Assembly (NCBI GenBank): GCA_000436115.1
Contig: FR894558.1
Coordinates: forward strand, 276,151 to 307,895
DNA: 31,745 bases
Reading direction: 5' to 3'
From: Firmicutes bacterium CAG:534
GTDB taxonomy: Bacteria > Bacillota > Clostridia > Lachnospirales > Lachnospiraceae
The notes below the pieces were generated by a model. The model did not search any database, had not been told where the DNA came from, and was given only the letters and a program-made list of their open reading frames with translations. Within the stretch, counting starts at the first letter, position 1. Each line of letters opens with the position of its first letter. Below are positions 22,592 through 29,457 of the stretch, in pieces. A program made the position numbers and the translations under genes.

Positions 22592-23884
22592 TTATCCACG
22601 CTGCATTCTTGCTGCATTTGCTCTTCGTTTATACAACTCTTCTGCCGCCAGTCTTGCCTTTGCAACCGAAACCCTTTTATCCTTCGGGAAGCAGTAATAC
22701 AGAATATTGGCATTACCGATGCAGATCACGTCCCCAAGCTCATACCAGTAATAATCAGCGTACAAACTGTAGGATTCAGAGGGCTTCTGGCTATAATGCA
22801 ACGCCCCCTCACAGCCGGTCAGTTCAAATCCATTGACATCATGGCGCAGGATCCCACTCCCCACAAGGTAAATGGATCGTAAATTCACCATAACGCCAAT
22901 TTCCACTTCACATTCCAGCTTATAGCTTTCCTTTTCCAGTTCCTCCGAAACACATTCCCTCTGCCACTGATACCAGTCTGGCACATGGCTGTACCTGGTC
23001 TCCCCATCCACAGCCTTTAAATAACCATCTTCCGTAAGCTGATACTCTTTGTGGCAGTTCTCACACCTTAATGTGATGCCATGTCCCTCCATGCTTCCTT
23101 CCCTGCCACATTCAGGGCACTTATAGAGCACGCGGTTAAGATAATCCGCACGAAAAGGCTCTTTCACACAAATCCGGTTCTGTTGCTGCCAGCGGAAATT
23201 ATCAAAAGTAAATTTCTCTTTTATAAGGGCGCTGATCTCATTTGCCCCCTTTTGGGCAATCTCCTCTTTAGAAAGCACATATTCAATATCCGCAGATACG
23301 TCTACCTGTCTGAGCTGCAGATTATTATAAAGAGGATCATGCTGGAAAGCCCCGTAGGTCTTTACCATAATGACCGGAACCTTCAAAAGCTTAATGCACT
23401 TTCCAAGACTCTCCGGAAGCGGCGTGGCCGTGCCGTCAAAGCTGTAGCTTGCCTCCGGATATAAAAGTACCGAATTTTTCAGTGTATGTAACGCATAGAC
23501 CATATCCTTTACCAGTACCAGGTCTGTAATAAACTTGTTGGTAGGAATGCATCCAAGCTTCCGCATTAAAAAGCTTTTCCCCACCAGGCCGTCCGAGGTA
23601 CACACAATATTAAAGGGACGATCCGCAAACACGGTAGCCGCAATCTTCAGATCGATAAAACTGGAATGATTCATTAAGATCAGGCAGGGTTCCCCTGCAG
23701 GAAGCTTTTCCATTCCGATCCGCTTTACCTTAAAATGTGTTTTATGCAATTCTCCCAGAGATGCCAGTGCCATCACCTTCCGAAGCAGAAAATTGGGTCT
23801 TTGAGGAAGCTTATGCCGATTTTCTGCCATCGACAAGGCTGTCTGATAATCGGTTCTGACCGTTTTTATCTTCATGTCATTCAT
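22592..23884 (-). CDS. PlsC-type acyltransferase with C-terminal zinc ribbon
   Basis: A 430-residue protein. Residues 45-225 are an LPLAT/PlsC-type domain with NHSSFID (His73 and Asp78, the HX4D catalytic pair) and YPEASYSFDG (141-150), where the usual PEG is PEA. Residues 255-276 form a zinc ribbon (Cys255, Cys258, Cys273, Cys276), followed by a beta-rich tail of about 150 residues. PlsC enzymes acylate lysophosphatidate; the zinc ribbon and tail are unusual, so the acceptor may differ. ATGs at 23884 and 23875 both follow AAAGG, at 2 and 11 bases, so the exact start is uncertain. It lies 53 bp after the SpoVAF-like gene and before a strong terminator. Confidence 0.87.
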   Translation of the reverse strand: MNDMKIKTVRTDYQTALSMAENRHKLPQRPNFLLRKVMALASLGELHKTHFKVKRIGMEKLPAGEPCLILMNHSSFIDLKIAATVFADRPFNIVCTSDGLVGKSFLMRKLGCIPTNKFITDLVLVKDMVYALHTLKNSVLLYPEASYSFDGTATPLPESLGKCIKLLKVPVIMVKTYGAFQHDPLYNNLQLRQVDVSADIEYVLSKEEIAQKGANEISALIKEKFTFDNFRWQQQNRICVKEPFRADYLNRVLYKCPECGREGSMEGHGITLRCENCHKEYQLTEDGYLKAVDGETRYSHVPDWYQWQRECVSEELEKESYKLECEVEIGVMVNLRSIYLVGSGILRHDVNGFELTGCEGALHYSQKPSESYSLYADYYWYELGDVICIGNANILYYCFPKDKRVSVAKARLAAEELYKRRANAARMQRG

Positions 23885-23937
23885 TTCCTTTCAGAAGCTT
23901 CTCTTTTCAGAATATCATACTTCTGCTGTATCGTATA

Positions 23938-25359
23938 TTACTTTTTAGCCTCCGGAAGCCGAAGCCTAAGGAGTCTTTTGGCAAGCTGTCTGACATCAAA
24001 TGGAAGAAGGGGATAAATATAGCTTTTATCTGATAAAGTATTATTATTCACGATGGACAGGATAAAGAACAGGATCGCAAACAGATACCCCCAGATCCCG
24101 AATATGGCTGTCAGTATCAGATTAATGATCCTCATAAACTTCAGGGCATAACCAAGCTCATAATTTTGCTGGGTATAATTGGCAAGCGCCACAAAGGCCA
24201 TATACAGCATAACCTCCGCATTAAACCATCCACTGTTTACCGAAAACTCTCCCAGCACCAGCGCCGCCATAACACTCAGCGGGGTGCTTAACATATTGGG
24301 GGTATTAACGGCTGCAAGCTTTAGTCCGTCGATGGCCAGCTCCAGGATCAGGAATTGCGCAACTAAGGGGATATTCATAGGATCCTTGATCATAATAAAC
24401 TCAAAGGCTTCCGGCACCCATTTGGGATTTTGCATCAAAAGCAAAAAGGTGGGCGTCATAAGGTAAGTGAGGATCGCAATGAGAAATCTTGTAAGCCGCA
24501 GGTAGGTTCCAGTAACCGGCGGAAAATAATAGTCATCAGCCTCATCTATAATATCAAAAATGGATGTGGGAATGATCATTGCCGACGGAGAATTGTCCAC
24601 CAGGATCACAATATCCCCTTCCAGGACCTGCGCTGCAGCCACATCCGGCCTTTCTGTAAATTTAAATTTGGGAAAGGGATTAAACCATTTGCGCTGATAT
24701 AAACATTCTGCAAGGCTCTCCTGGTTCATCGTCAGTGCATCCACCTGAATTTCCGAAATTCTTTTTTTGATCTTTTGAAGGAACTGCTTGTCCACCCGCT
24801 GATCCATATAGCAAAGCACAATATCTGTTCTGGAGCTTTTCCCTGCATTCAGCATTTCCATTCTAAGCTGGGAACTGCGGATCCGCCTTCTGATCAATGC
24901 CGTATTGCATACCACGGTCTCCACAAAGCCATCCTTGGATCCTCTAAGGGTCTTGTCCTTATCCGGTTCATCCACTCCTCTTGCCGGATAGGTTCTGGAA
25001 TCGATCAGGATACATCTGTCATAGCCGTCTATAAAAAGCGCAAACACCCCTGATAAAATATTGTACAGAATGTCATCCCATTTTTCCTTCAGATCTACCT
25101 CTACATAAGGAACTGTCCTTTTTGCCATCTCATAGGCATTTTCCGGCATTTCTTCCTCTTTCAGATCCAGAAAATACTGCAGCATTTTTTCCATCAGTTC
25201 ATCCTTGCAGAAGCCATCAATAAAATAAATACATGCCTTCCGTCCGCCGATCTCTATCACCCGGTATACCACGTCAAAGCTTAGATCCGGGCACATTCTT
25301 TCTTTCATATATTCCAGGTTCTGTTCTAAGGAGGTACTCATTAAAGGTTGTTCATTCAT
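23938..25359 (-). CDS. Spore germination protein, GerA family, SpoVAF-like
   Basis: A 473-residue inner-membrane protein. The N-terminal half (to about 270) is soluble. The family core TERPDVAAAQVLEGDIVILV and then PTSIFDIIDEADDYYFPPV precedes four or five membrane segments from about 280 to 440, and the C-terminus is basic. The core is closer to SpoVAF than to GerAA as I recall them; no spoVA genes are adjacent. SpoVAF-type proteins sit in the spore membrane and affect germination. The ATG at 25359 has AAGGAG eight bases upstream. An upstream ATG at 25398 lies in the leader hairpin without a ribosome binding site. Confidence 0.9.
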   Translation of the reverse strand: MNEQPLMSTSLEQNLEYMKERMCPDLSFDVVYRVIEIGGRKACIYFIDGFCKDELMEKMLQYFLDLKEEEMPENAYEMAKRTVPYVEVDLKEKWDDILYNILSGVFALFIDGYDRCILIDSRTYPARGVDEPDKDKTLRGSKDGFVETVVCNTALIRRRIRSSQLRMEMLNAGKSSRTDIVLCYMDQRVDKQFLQKIKKRISEIQVDALTMNQESLAECLYQRKWFNPFPKFKFTERPDVAAAQVLEGDIVILVDNSPSAMIIPTSIFDIIDEADDYYFPPVTGTYLRLTRFLIAILTYLMTPTFLLLMQNPKWVPEAFEFIMIKDPMNIPLVAQFLILELAIDGLKLAAVNTPNMLSTPLSVMAALVLGEFSVNSGWFNAEVMLYMAFVALANYTQQNYELGYALKFMRIINLILTAIFGIWGYLFAILFFILSIVNNNTLSDKSYIYPLLPFDVRQLAKRLLRLRLPEAKK

Positions 25360-25362
25360 ACT

Positions 25363-25422
25363 AAAAACTCCTTCCGATACTATGTCATTATTTCCCATAG
25401 TATGTTCTGGAAGGAGTTTTTT
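25363..25422 (-). promoter_or_regulatory. Leader hairpin covering the ribosome binding site of the SpoVAF-like gene
   Basis: On the minus strand AAAAACTCCTTCC and GGAAGGAGTTTTT form a perfect 13-bp outer stem; inside it ATACTATG and CATAGTAT form a perfect 8-bp stem. The AAGGAG ribosome binding site is in the 3' arm and T5 ends the stem. A transcript coming from the cupin gene would therefore be terminated or have the site hidden. Confidence 0.8.
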
Positions 25423-25426
25423 ATAC
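25398..25426 (-). promoter_or_regulatory. Candidate sigma-G promoter of the SpoVAF-like gene
   Basis: On the minus strand GTATA (25426-25422) and CATACTA (25404-25398) lie 17 bases apart, matching the forespore sigma-G pattern GHATR-N17/18-CATWMTA. The start would fall in the loop of the leader hairpin, after its 5' arm. Confidence 0.55.
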
Positions 25427-25507
25427 GTTTATTTAAGAAATGTCATTATTGCACGAAACGCCAGGATTTGATCATGATCGACTGATAAAAGCAGATACGG
25501 GCTGCTT

Positions 25508-25837
25508 CTAAAATACCACCACAAGAAGCATTTTGAACTGTTCCTTACCGTATACTGCATGGGGATGGCCCGCTGGCATCACAATAGACTCCCCTTCCTT
25601 CAGTTCATACTTTACTCCGTCAATAGTGATCTCCCCCATGCCGTCAAGGCAGGTCACAAACGCATCTCCTCCTGAGGCGTGGGTGCTGATCTCTTCCCCT
25701 TTATCAAAAGAAAACAGGGTAACGCTCAGGGCATCATTTTGTGCAAGGGTTTTGCTGACCACCTGACCTTCCTGATATGCAACCTGTTCCTTAAGCACAA
25801 GAACCTCTGCCTTGCTGATATTCTTCATTCCCGTCAT
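25508..25837 (-). CDS. Single-domain cupin protein
   Basis: A 109-residue cupin barrel. The two cupin motifs are seen as a GEEISTHASGGDAFVTCLDG segment and a GESIVMPAGHPHAVYG segment; His in the first motif and two His in the second could hold a metal ion. Members of this type may bind or isomerise small molecules, and the function is not known. The ATG at 25837 has AAAGG nine bases upstream; two earlier ATGs (25846, 25843) overlap the site. The leader hairpin of the SpoVAF-like gene lies about 85 bp after its stop and may serve as its terminator. Confidence 0.88.
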   Translation of the reverse strand: MTGMKNISKAEVLVLKEQVAYQEGQVVSKTLAQNDALSVTLFSFDKGEEISTHASGGDAFVTCLDGMGEITIDGVKYELKEGESIVMPAGHPHAVYGKEQFKMLLVVVF

Positions 25838-25871
25838 TTCCATCATCCTTTCTTTTTCCAGAAATCTCCTA

Positions 25872-25911
25872 TTGCATAAATGTTACAAAATTGTTACAAT
25901 TCTTTTGTAAT
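25872..25911 (+). promoter_or_regulatory. Candidate promoter and dyad region upstream of the 23-residue peptide gene
   Basis: TTGCAT (25872-25877), 17 bases, TACAAT (25895-25900) form a fair sigma-A promoter. They overlap an 8-bp inverted repeat TTACAAAA/TTTTGTAA (25883-25890, 25903-25910) and the central palindrome ATTGTTACAAT (25890-25900). The dyads could be an operator, also for the divergent cupin gene. Confidence 0.4.
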
Positions 25912-25950
25912 CAGCTGATACAAATACAAAAAAATAAGGAGGACGAAACT

Positions 25951-26022
25951 ATGTGTTTTAATTTCAATAGCTGTTCCGAGTTATTTAATGCACTTTGCAA
26001 ATATTTCGGCTTAGGCTGCTAA
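25951..26022 (+). CDS. 23-residue Cys-containing peptide of unknown function
   Basis: A very small gene: ATG at 25951, TAA at 26020-26022. The ribosome binding site is ideal (AAGGAGG, eight bases from the ATG), there is a promoter-like region upstream, and a strong terminator starts 10 bp after the stop. The peptide has cysteines at 2, 8, 16 and 23 (the last residue) and is otherwise hydrophobic or aromatic, with one Lys and one Glu. This could be a signalling, membrane-active or structural peptide. A leader peptide for an attenuator is unlikely because no plus-strand gene follows. No family is recognised. Confidence 0.65.
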   Translation: MCFNFNSCSELFNALCKYFGLGC

Positions 26023-26032
26023 CAATCTGACA

Positions 26033-26063
26033 GGCTCCGGCATTTTGCCGGAGCCTCTTTTTT
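26033..26063 (+). terminator. Intrinsic terminator of the 23-residue peptide gene
   Basis: GGCTCCGGCA and TGCCGGAGCC form a perfect 10-bp stem with a TTT loop, followed by TCTTTTTT. There is no T run on the other strand, so it acts on the plus strand. Confidence 0.92.
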
Positions 26064-26106
26064 CATCCTGCTTTTCTATTGTGAAACAAAAACGCCTTCT
26101 TTATTC

Positions 26107-26541
26107 CTACTGTTTTCCCGTACTGCCGAATCCGCCTCTGTCCTGTCCATCAAGAGCAGCCACCTCCTGAAACAGGATCTTCGGCTGATTTTCTACGATC
26201 CTGAACTGGCAGATCCTGTCGTTTAATGAAATATGGGTATCCCTCAGCGCATATACAGGCATATGCCACTGGTCATTATCTCCGCAGTAAGAACCGTCGA
26301 TCACTCCCTGATGGTTTGTCTGAATGATCCCATAATTTTTGAAGGTGGAACTTCTGGGTACCACATGGGCTTCATACCCTGCGGGAAGCTTCATGGCAAC
26401 CCCAAGGGGGATCAGCTTAAATTCTCCCTTTTTCAGATCAACATCCTCCGCAGCGCGCAGGTCGATCCAGTCAGACTTTCCATCTATGTAAGTCAGCTTG
26501 TCTATTTTATCCGTAAAATACTTTATTTGAATTGTTTCCAT
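26107..26541 (-). CDS. dut: dUTP diphosphatase-like protein (dUTPase)
   Basis: Hydrolyses dUTP to dUMP, limiting uracil in DNA and feeding dTMP synthesis. The trimeric dUTPase motifs are present in the 144-residue product: PRSS at 62-65, GVIDGSYCGD at 79-88 with the catalytic Asp82, RICQFRI at 109-115, and the P-loop-like RGGFGSTG at 135-142. A dCTP deaminase-like role is unlikely because motif V is complete. The ATG at 26541 has GGAG five bases upstream. It starts 22 bp after nrdG and makes sense as part of a dNTP supply operon. Confidence 0.92.
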   Translation of the reverse strand: METIQIKYFTDKIDKLTYIDGKSDWIDLRAAEDVDLKKGEFKLIPLGVAMKLPAGYEAHVVPRSSTFKNYGIIQTNHQGVIDGSYCGDNDQWHMPVYALRDTHISLNDRICQFRIVENQPKILFQEVAALDGQDRGGFGSTGKQ

Positions 26542-26563
26542 CTGTTCTCCGTTCCGCAATCCA

Positions 26564-27073
26564 TTATGCATAATCGCCACAGTGCAATACAGGGTTTGAA
26601 GGATCCGTAAGCTTTAAGCTTTTCTGTACATCGATCACCCTCTGGTTGCTGCTTCCTTTCCAGAGAAGCTTATTATCCTTTTTGTCTATTTCAAACTCTC
26701 CGTCTACCAGCACATCCACATACTGCATGATCGCATAATGCATGATATTTTCCCATAAGTCGCCGGTATACAGCCAGATTGTCTTATCCGGGAATTTCTC
26801 CTTGATCTCGGCCATCAGGTTTCTGACATCATAGCGGTTTGCCGCATGCAGCGGATCTCCGCCTGAAAAAGTTATCCCGGAAATATAGGGTTTTTCAAGC
26901 TGTTCAAAGATCTCCTGCTTGGCTGCCTCGTCAAAAGCAATCCCGCCCTCCGGATCCCAGGTAATGGGATTTTGACATTCCTTACAGCAATGGGAACAGC
27001 CTGCCACCCATAGAACTACCCTGAGACCGTCGCCATTTAGCATATCGTCCTTTGTTATATTGTGGTATCTCAT
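26564..27073 (-). CDS. nrdG: Anaerobic ribonucleotide reductase activating protein
   Basis: Radical-SAM activase that makes the glycyl radical on NrdD. The 169-residue product has CxxxCxxC as Cys26, Cys30 and Cys33 (GCSHCCKEC), then SGGDPLH near 76-82 for SAM binding. The ATG at 27073 lies four bases after the nrdD stop, and AAGGA at the end of nrdD is somewhat far (15 bases), so reinitiation after nrdD is likely. Longer in-frame starts lie inside nrdD and are not supported. Confidence 0.95.
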   Translation of the reverse strand: MRYHNITKDDMLNGDGLRVVLWVAGCSHCCKECQNPITWDPEGGIAFDEAAKQEIFEQLEKPYISGITFSGGDPLHAANRYDVRNLMAEIKEKFPDKTIWLYTGDLWENIMHYAIMQYVDVLVDGEFEIDKKDNKLLWKGSSNQRVIDVQKSLKLTDPSNPVLHCGDYA

Positions 27074-27077
27074 GAAT

Positions 27078-29261
27078 CTACATGCTCTTCCTTTCTGCAA
27101 TCTCTGCCATTTTCGCATCATTTAAACGGGTATCCCCATGGACTCTGGAATAGGAAAGATACCCATTCATCCTTTCGATCTTGGTCAGATTTTTACTTCC
27201 GCATACAGGACAAACATCCATTTCCAGCTCCTGATGACCACAATCGTCACAATAAGCCAGCGAAAGATTGACTCCCTCATAAAAGCCCATATCCATTGCC
27301 CTGCGGATCAGGGTCTTGATCGCTTCGGTATTGTAATCAATGGGATATTTCACATACTGGATCTTTCCTCCATTGGAAAGCTCCCAGAAACGATATTCCA
27401 GATCCTGCTTTTCAATGGGGGTGATATCCTCGGTCACATGGCAATGAAAGCTGTTTGAAACATACTCTCTGTCAGATACGCCCTCAACAATGCCGTATTT
27501 TGCACGGAACTGCTTTACCTGAAGACCGCACAGGCTCTCTGCGGGCGTTCCGTAGATCGCATAAAGGTTTCCGTCCGCTTCCTTAAATTCATCTATTTTC
27601 TGATTGATATGCTCTAAAACCTCAAGGGCAAAGGTACCATCCTCCACCAGGGACTTTCCGTTATAAAGCTCCTGCAGCTCATTAAAGGCGGTAATGCCAA
27701 AGCTGGCTGTTGCCGACTTCAAAACAGGCTTGATCTTATCGGAAAGCTTCAGGTGCCCTCCCAGGAAACCTCCTTCACAATAGGCAAGCGGGTTGGTCGA
27801 AGCTCTCATTTCTCCCAGGTAAGCGTAGGTTCTGATGTGAAGCTGCCTGATCAAATTCAGATAATAATCAAGGACCTCATAAAAGTCTCTGCTTTCCTGC
27901 CTTGCCTTTGCCAGGATCATAGGAAGATGCAGGGAAACAGCCCCAATATTAAATCTTCCCACGAAAACCGGTACATCCTTATCATCCGCCGGATGCATCC
28001 CACCCCGCTCATACCAGGGAGATAAAAAGGCCCTGCAGCCCATAGGGGAAATGACCTTTCCGTATTTTTTGTACATGCTGGCAATGTATCCCTTTCCGGT
28101 TAAGGAAAGCCAGTCAGGATACATGGTTTTTGCGGAGCATTTCACTCCTGCCTCAAATACATCTTCCAGCTCCTTCCCGGGGCCATGGAGATTTTCATCA
28201 TATAAAAAGACGATCTTCGGGAACAGTACAGGCTTCTTGCAGCCCTTCTTTCCCTGTCCCTTTCTTCTTACGTTCAAAAGGGAAATGGTAGCAAGTCTGG
28301 CAAAGCGTCCGGTTCCAATTCCGGCCGTTACCGTAATAAAGGGATAATCCCCTCTGCTGGATGCCACGGTGTTAAATTTATATTCCCAGCCCTGGAAGCC
28401 CTGCTCAAACTCTCTTTTCACGTCTGCATAAGCCTCTGCCCTTGCAGTCTCCTCGTCAACGGCCAGCTTTCTGTACCTTTCATAACTTCTCTGATAGGTT
28501 TTTTCCGCATAGGGTTCCAGTATTTTATCAACTTCAGGTACTGTAAATCCGCCGTACTGCTGACTTGCAGCGCTTAAAACAATATCTCCGATCACATCAA
28601 AAGCAACATCAAGGGTCTTTGGCTCATTGTACCAGATATTTCCCATCTCAAAGCCGCCGGTCAGAACACTGGATACATCAAATAAGCAGCAGTTCATGGT
28701 ATCACGTCTGGCAGACATATCATGCACATAAATATAACCGTCCCTGCACGCCTGGATTTCCTCTGTTGTCATAAAGAACTTCTGATAAAGCTCCTTATTA
28801 AACTGATTAAAGATCAGGCTTCTTTTGGTGGATACAAGGGCGCTGTCCGTATTGGCATTTTCCTTATCCCCTACATACATGATAGACTGGCTCTTTTTGT
28901 AAACATCATCCATCATGCGGACAAAATCCTGCTTATAATTCCGGTAATCCCGATAGCTTTTTGCCACGATGGGTTTTACCTCTTCCAACGCGCTTTCCAC
29001 GATATTATGCATAATGGGAATCGGGATCTGATCTTCCTCAAGCTCATTGACTTTATCTACAACATACTGACAAATATGCTGTTTTTCATCCTCTGTAAAC
29101 TTGGTAAGTGCCCTGTATGCACTTTTCCCCACAGCGTCCACTACCTTCTGAACATTGAACGCCTCAAGGCTTCCATCCTTCTTGATCACCATGACCTTTC
29201 TGGACGGCTGATAGATCTCTCCGTATTTTGCAGTATCATCCTTCTGCTGTTCATTTCCCAT
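27078..29261 (-). CDS. nrdD: Anaerobic (class III) ribonucleoside-triphosphate reductase
   Basis: Reduces NTPs to dNTPs without oxygen. The 727-residue product starts with an ATP-cone (VMVIKKDGSLEAF onward), has the long barrel core, a zinc site near the C-terminus (CDDC and CPVC), and the glycyl-radical loop RMNGYLS with Gly700. Starts at 29312 and 29273 are in frame, but the first lies over an NrdR-like box and the second touches the AAAGG site. The ATG at 29261 has AAAGG 13 bases upstream and is chosen with moderate certainty. It heads the nrdD-nrdG-dut operon behind a consensus promoter and two NrdR-like boxes. Confidence 0.96.
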   Translation of the reverse strand: MGNEQQKDDTAKYGEIYQPSRKVMVIKKDGSLEAFNVQKVVDAVGKSAYRALTKFTEDEKQHICQYVVDKVNELEEDQIPIPIMHNIVESALEEVKPIVAKSYRDYRNYKQDFVRMMDDVYKKSQSIMYVGDKENANTDSALVSTKRSLIFNQFNKELYQKFFMTTEEIQACRDGYIYVHDMSARRDTMNCCLFDVSSVLTGGFEMGNIWYNEPKTLDVAFDVIGDIVLSAASQQYGGFTVPEVDKILEPYAEKTYQRSYERYRKLAVDEETARAEAYADVKREFEQGFQGWEYKFNTVASSRGDYPFITVTAGIGTGRFARLATISLLNVRRKGQGKKGCKKPVLFPKIVFLYDENLHGPGKELEDVFEAGVKCSAKTMYPDWLSLTGKGYIASMYKKYGKVISPMGCRAFLSPWYERGGMHPADDKDVPVFVGRFNIGAVSLHLPMILAKARQESRDFYEVLDYYLNLIRQLHIRTYAYLGEMRASTNPLAYCEGGFLGGHLKLSDKIKPVLKSATASFGITAFNELQELYNGKSLVEDGTFALEVLEHINQKIDEFKEADGNLYAIYGTPAESLCGLQVKQFRAKYGIVEGVSDREYVSNSFHCHVTEDITPIEKQDLEYRFWELSNGGKIQYVKYPIDYNTEAIKTLIRRAMDMGFYEGVNLSLAYCDDCGHQELEMDVCPVCGSKNLTKIERMNGYLSYSRVHGDTRLNDAKMAEIAERKSM

Positions 29262-29292
29262 TTTACATACCATGCCTTTCTGTAACTTGCAA

Positions 29293-29308
29293 ACGCCAAA
29301 TATTGTAT
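29293..29308 (-). promoter_or_regulatory. NrdR-like box 2
   Basis: ATACAATATTTGGCGT (minus strand) matches about 12 of 16 positions of the NrdR box consensus ACACwATATmTwGTGT. It lies 30 bp, about three helical turns, from box 1, as expected for paired NrdR sites. Confidence 0.6.
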
Positions 29309-29322
29309 ACATCTCATTTCAC

Positions 29323-29338
29323 CAACAAGATATTGTAT
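29323..29338 (-). promoter_or_regulatory. NrdR-like box 1
   Basis: ATACAATATCTTGTTG (minus strand) matches about 13 of 16 NrdR box positions. It begins six bases after the -10 element of the nrdD promoter, where bound NrdR would block initiation. Confidence 0.65.
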
Positions 29339-29343
29339 AATCT

Positions 29344-29372
29344 AGTATATTAAAACTACAAAAGGATGTCAA
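29344..29372 (-). promoter_or_regulatory. Promoter of the nrdD-nrdG-dut operon
   Basis: On the minus strand TTGACA (29372-29367) and TATACT (29349-29344) lie 17 bases apart: a perfect -35 and a -10 with one mismatch. Confidence 0.8.
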
Positions 29373-29412
29373 TGCAATGGGTCGTGGAAAAATGTACAAA
29401 ATGAACCTTGCT

Positions 29413-29457
29413 AATTTGTTACAAATTTATTTGCCACAAGTTTATTTGTTACAAACT
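29413..29457. repeat. Three tandem 15-bp repeats at the 3' end of the aminotransferase gene
   Basis: AATTTGTTACAAATT, TATTTGCCACAAGTT and TATTTGTTACAAACT follow without gaps. The outer copies hold the palindrome TTTGTTACAAA, 30 bp apart. The stop codon of the aminotransferase gene (29442-29444) falls on the boundary between the second and third units. Confidence 0.75.

Noticed and set aside
28722..29285. 187-codon open frame on the plus strand
   Set aside because: Antisense shadow of nrdD; low-complexity hydrophobic product typical of reverse-frame reading.
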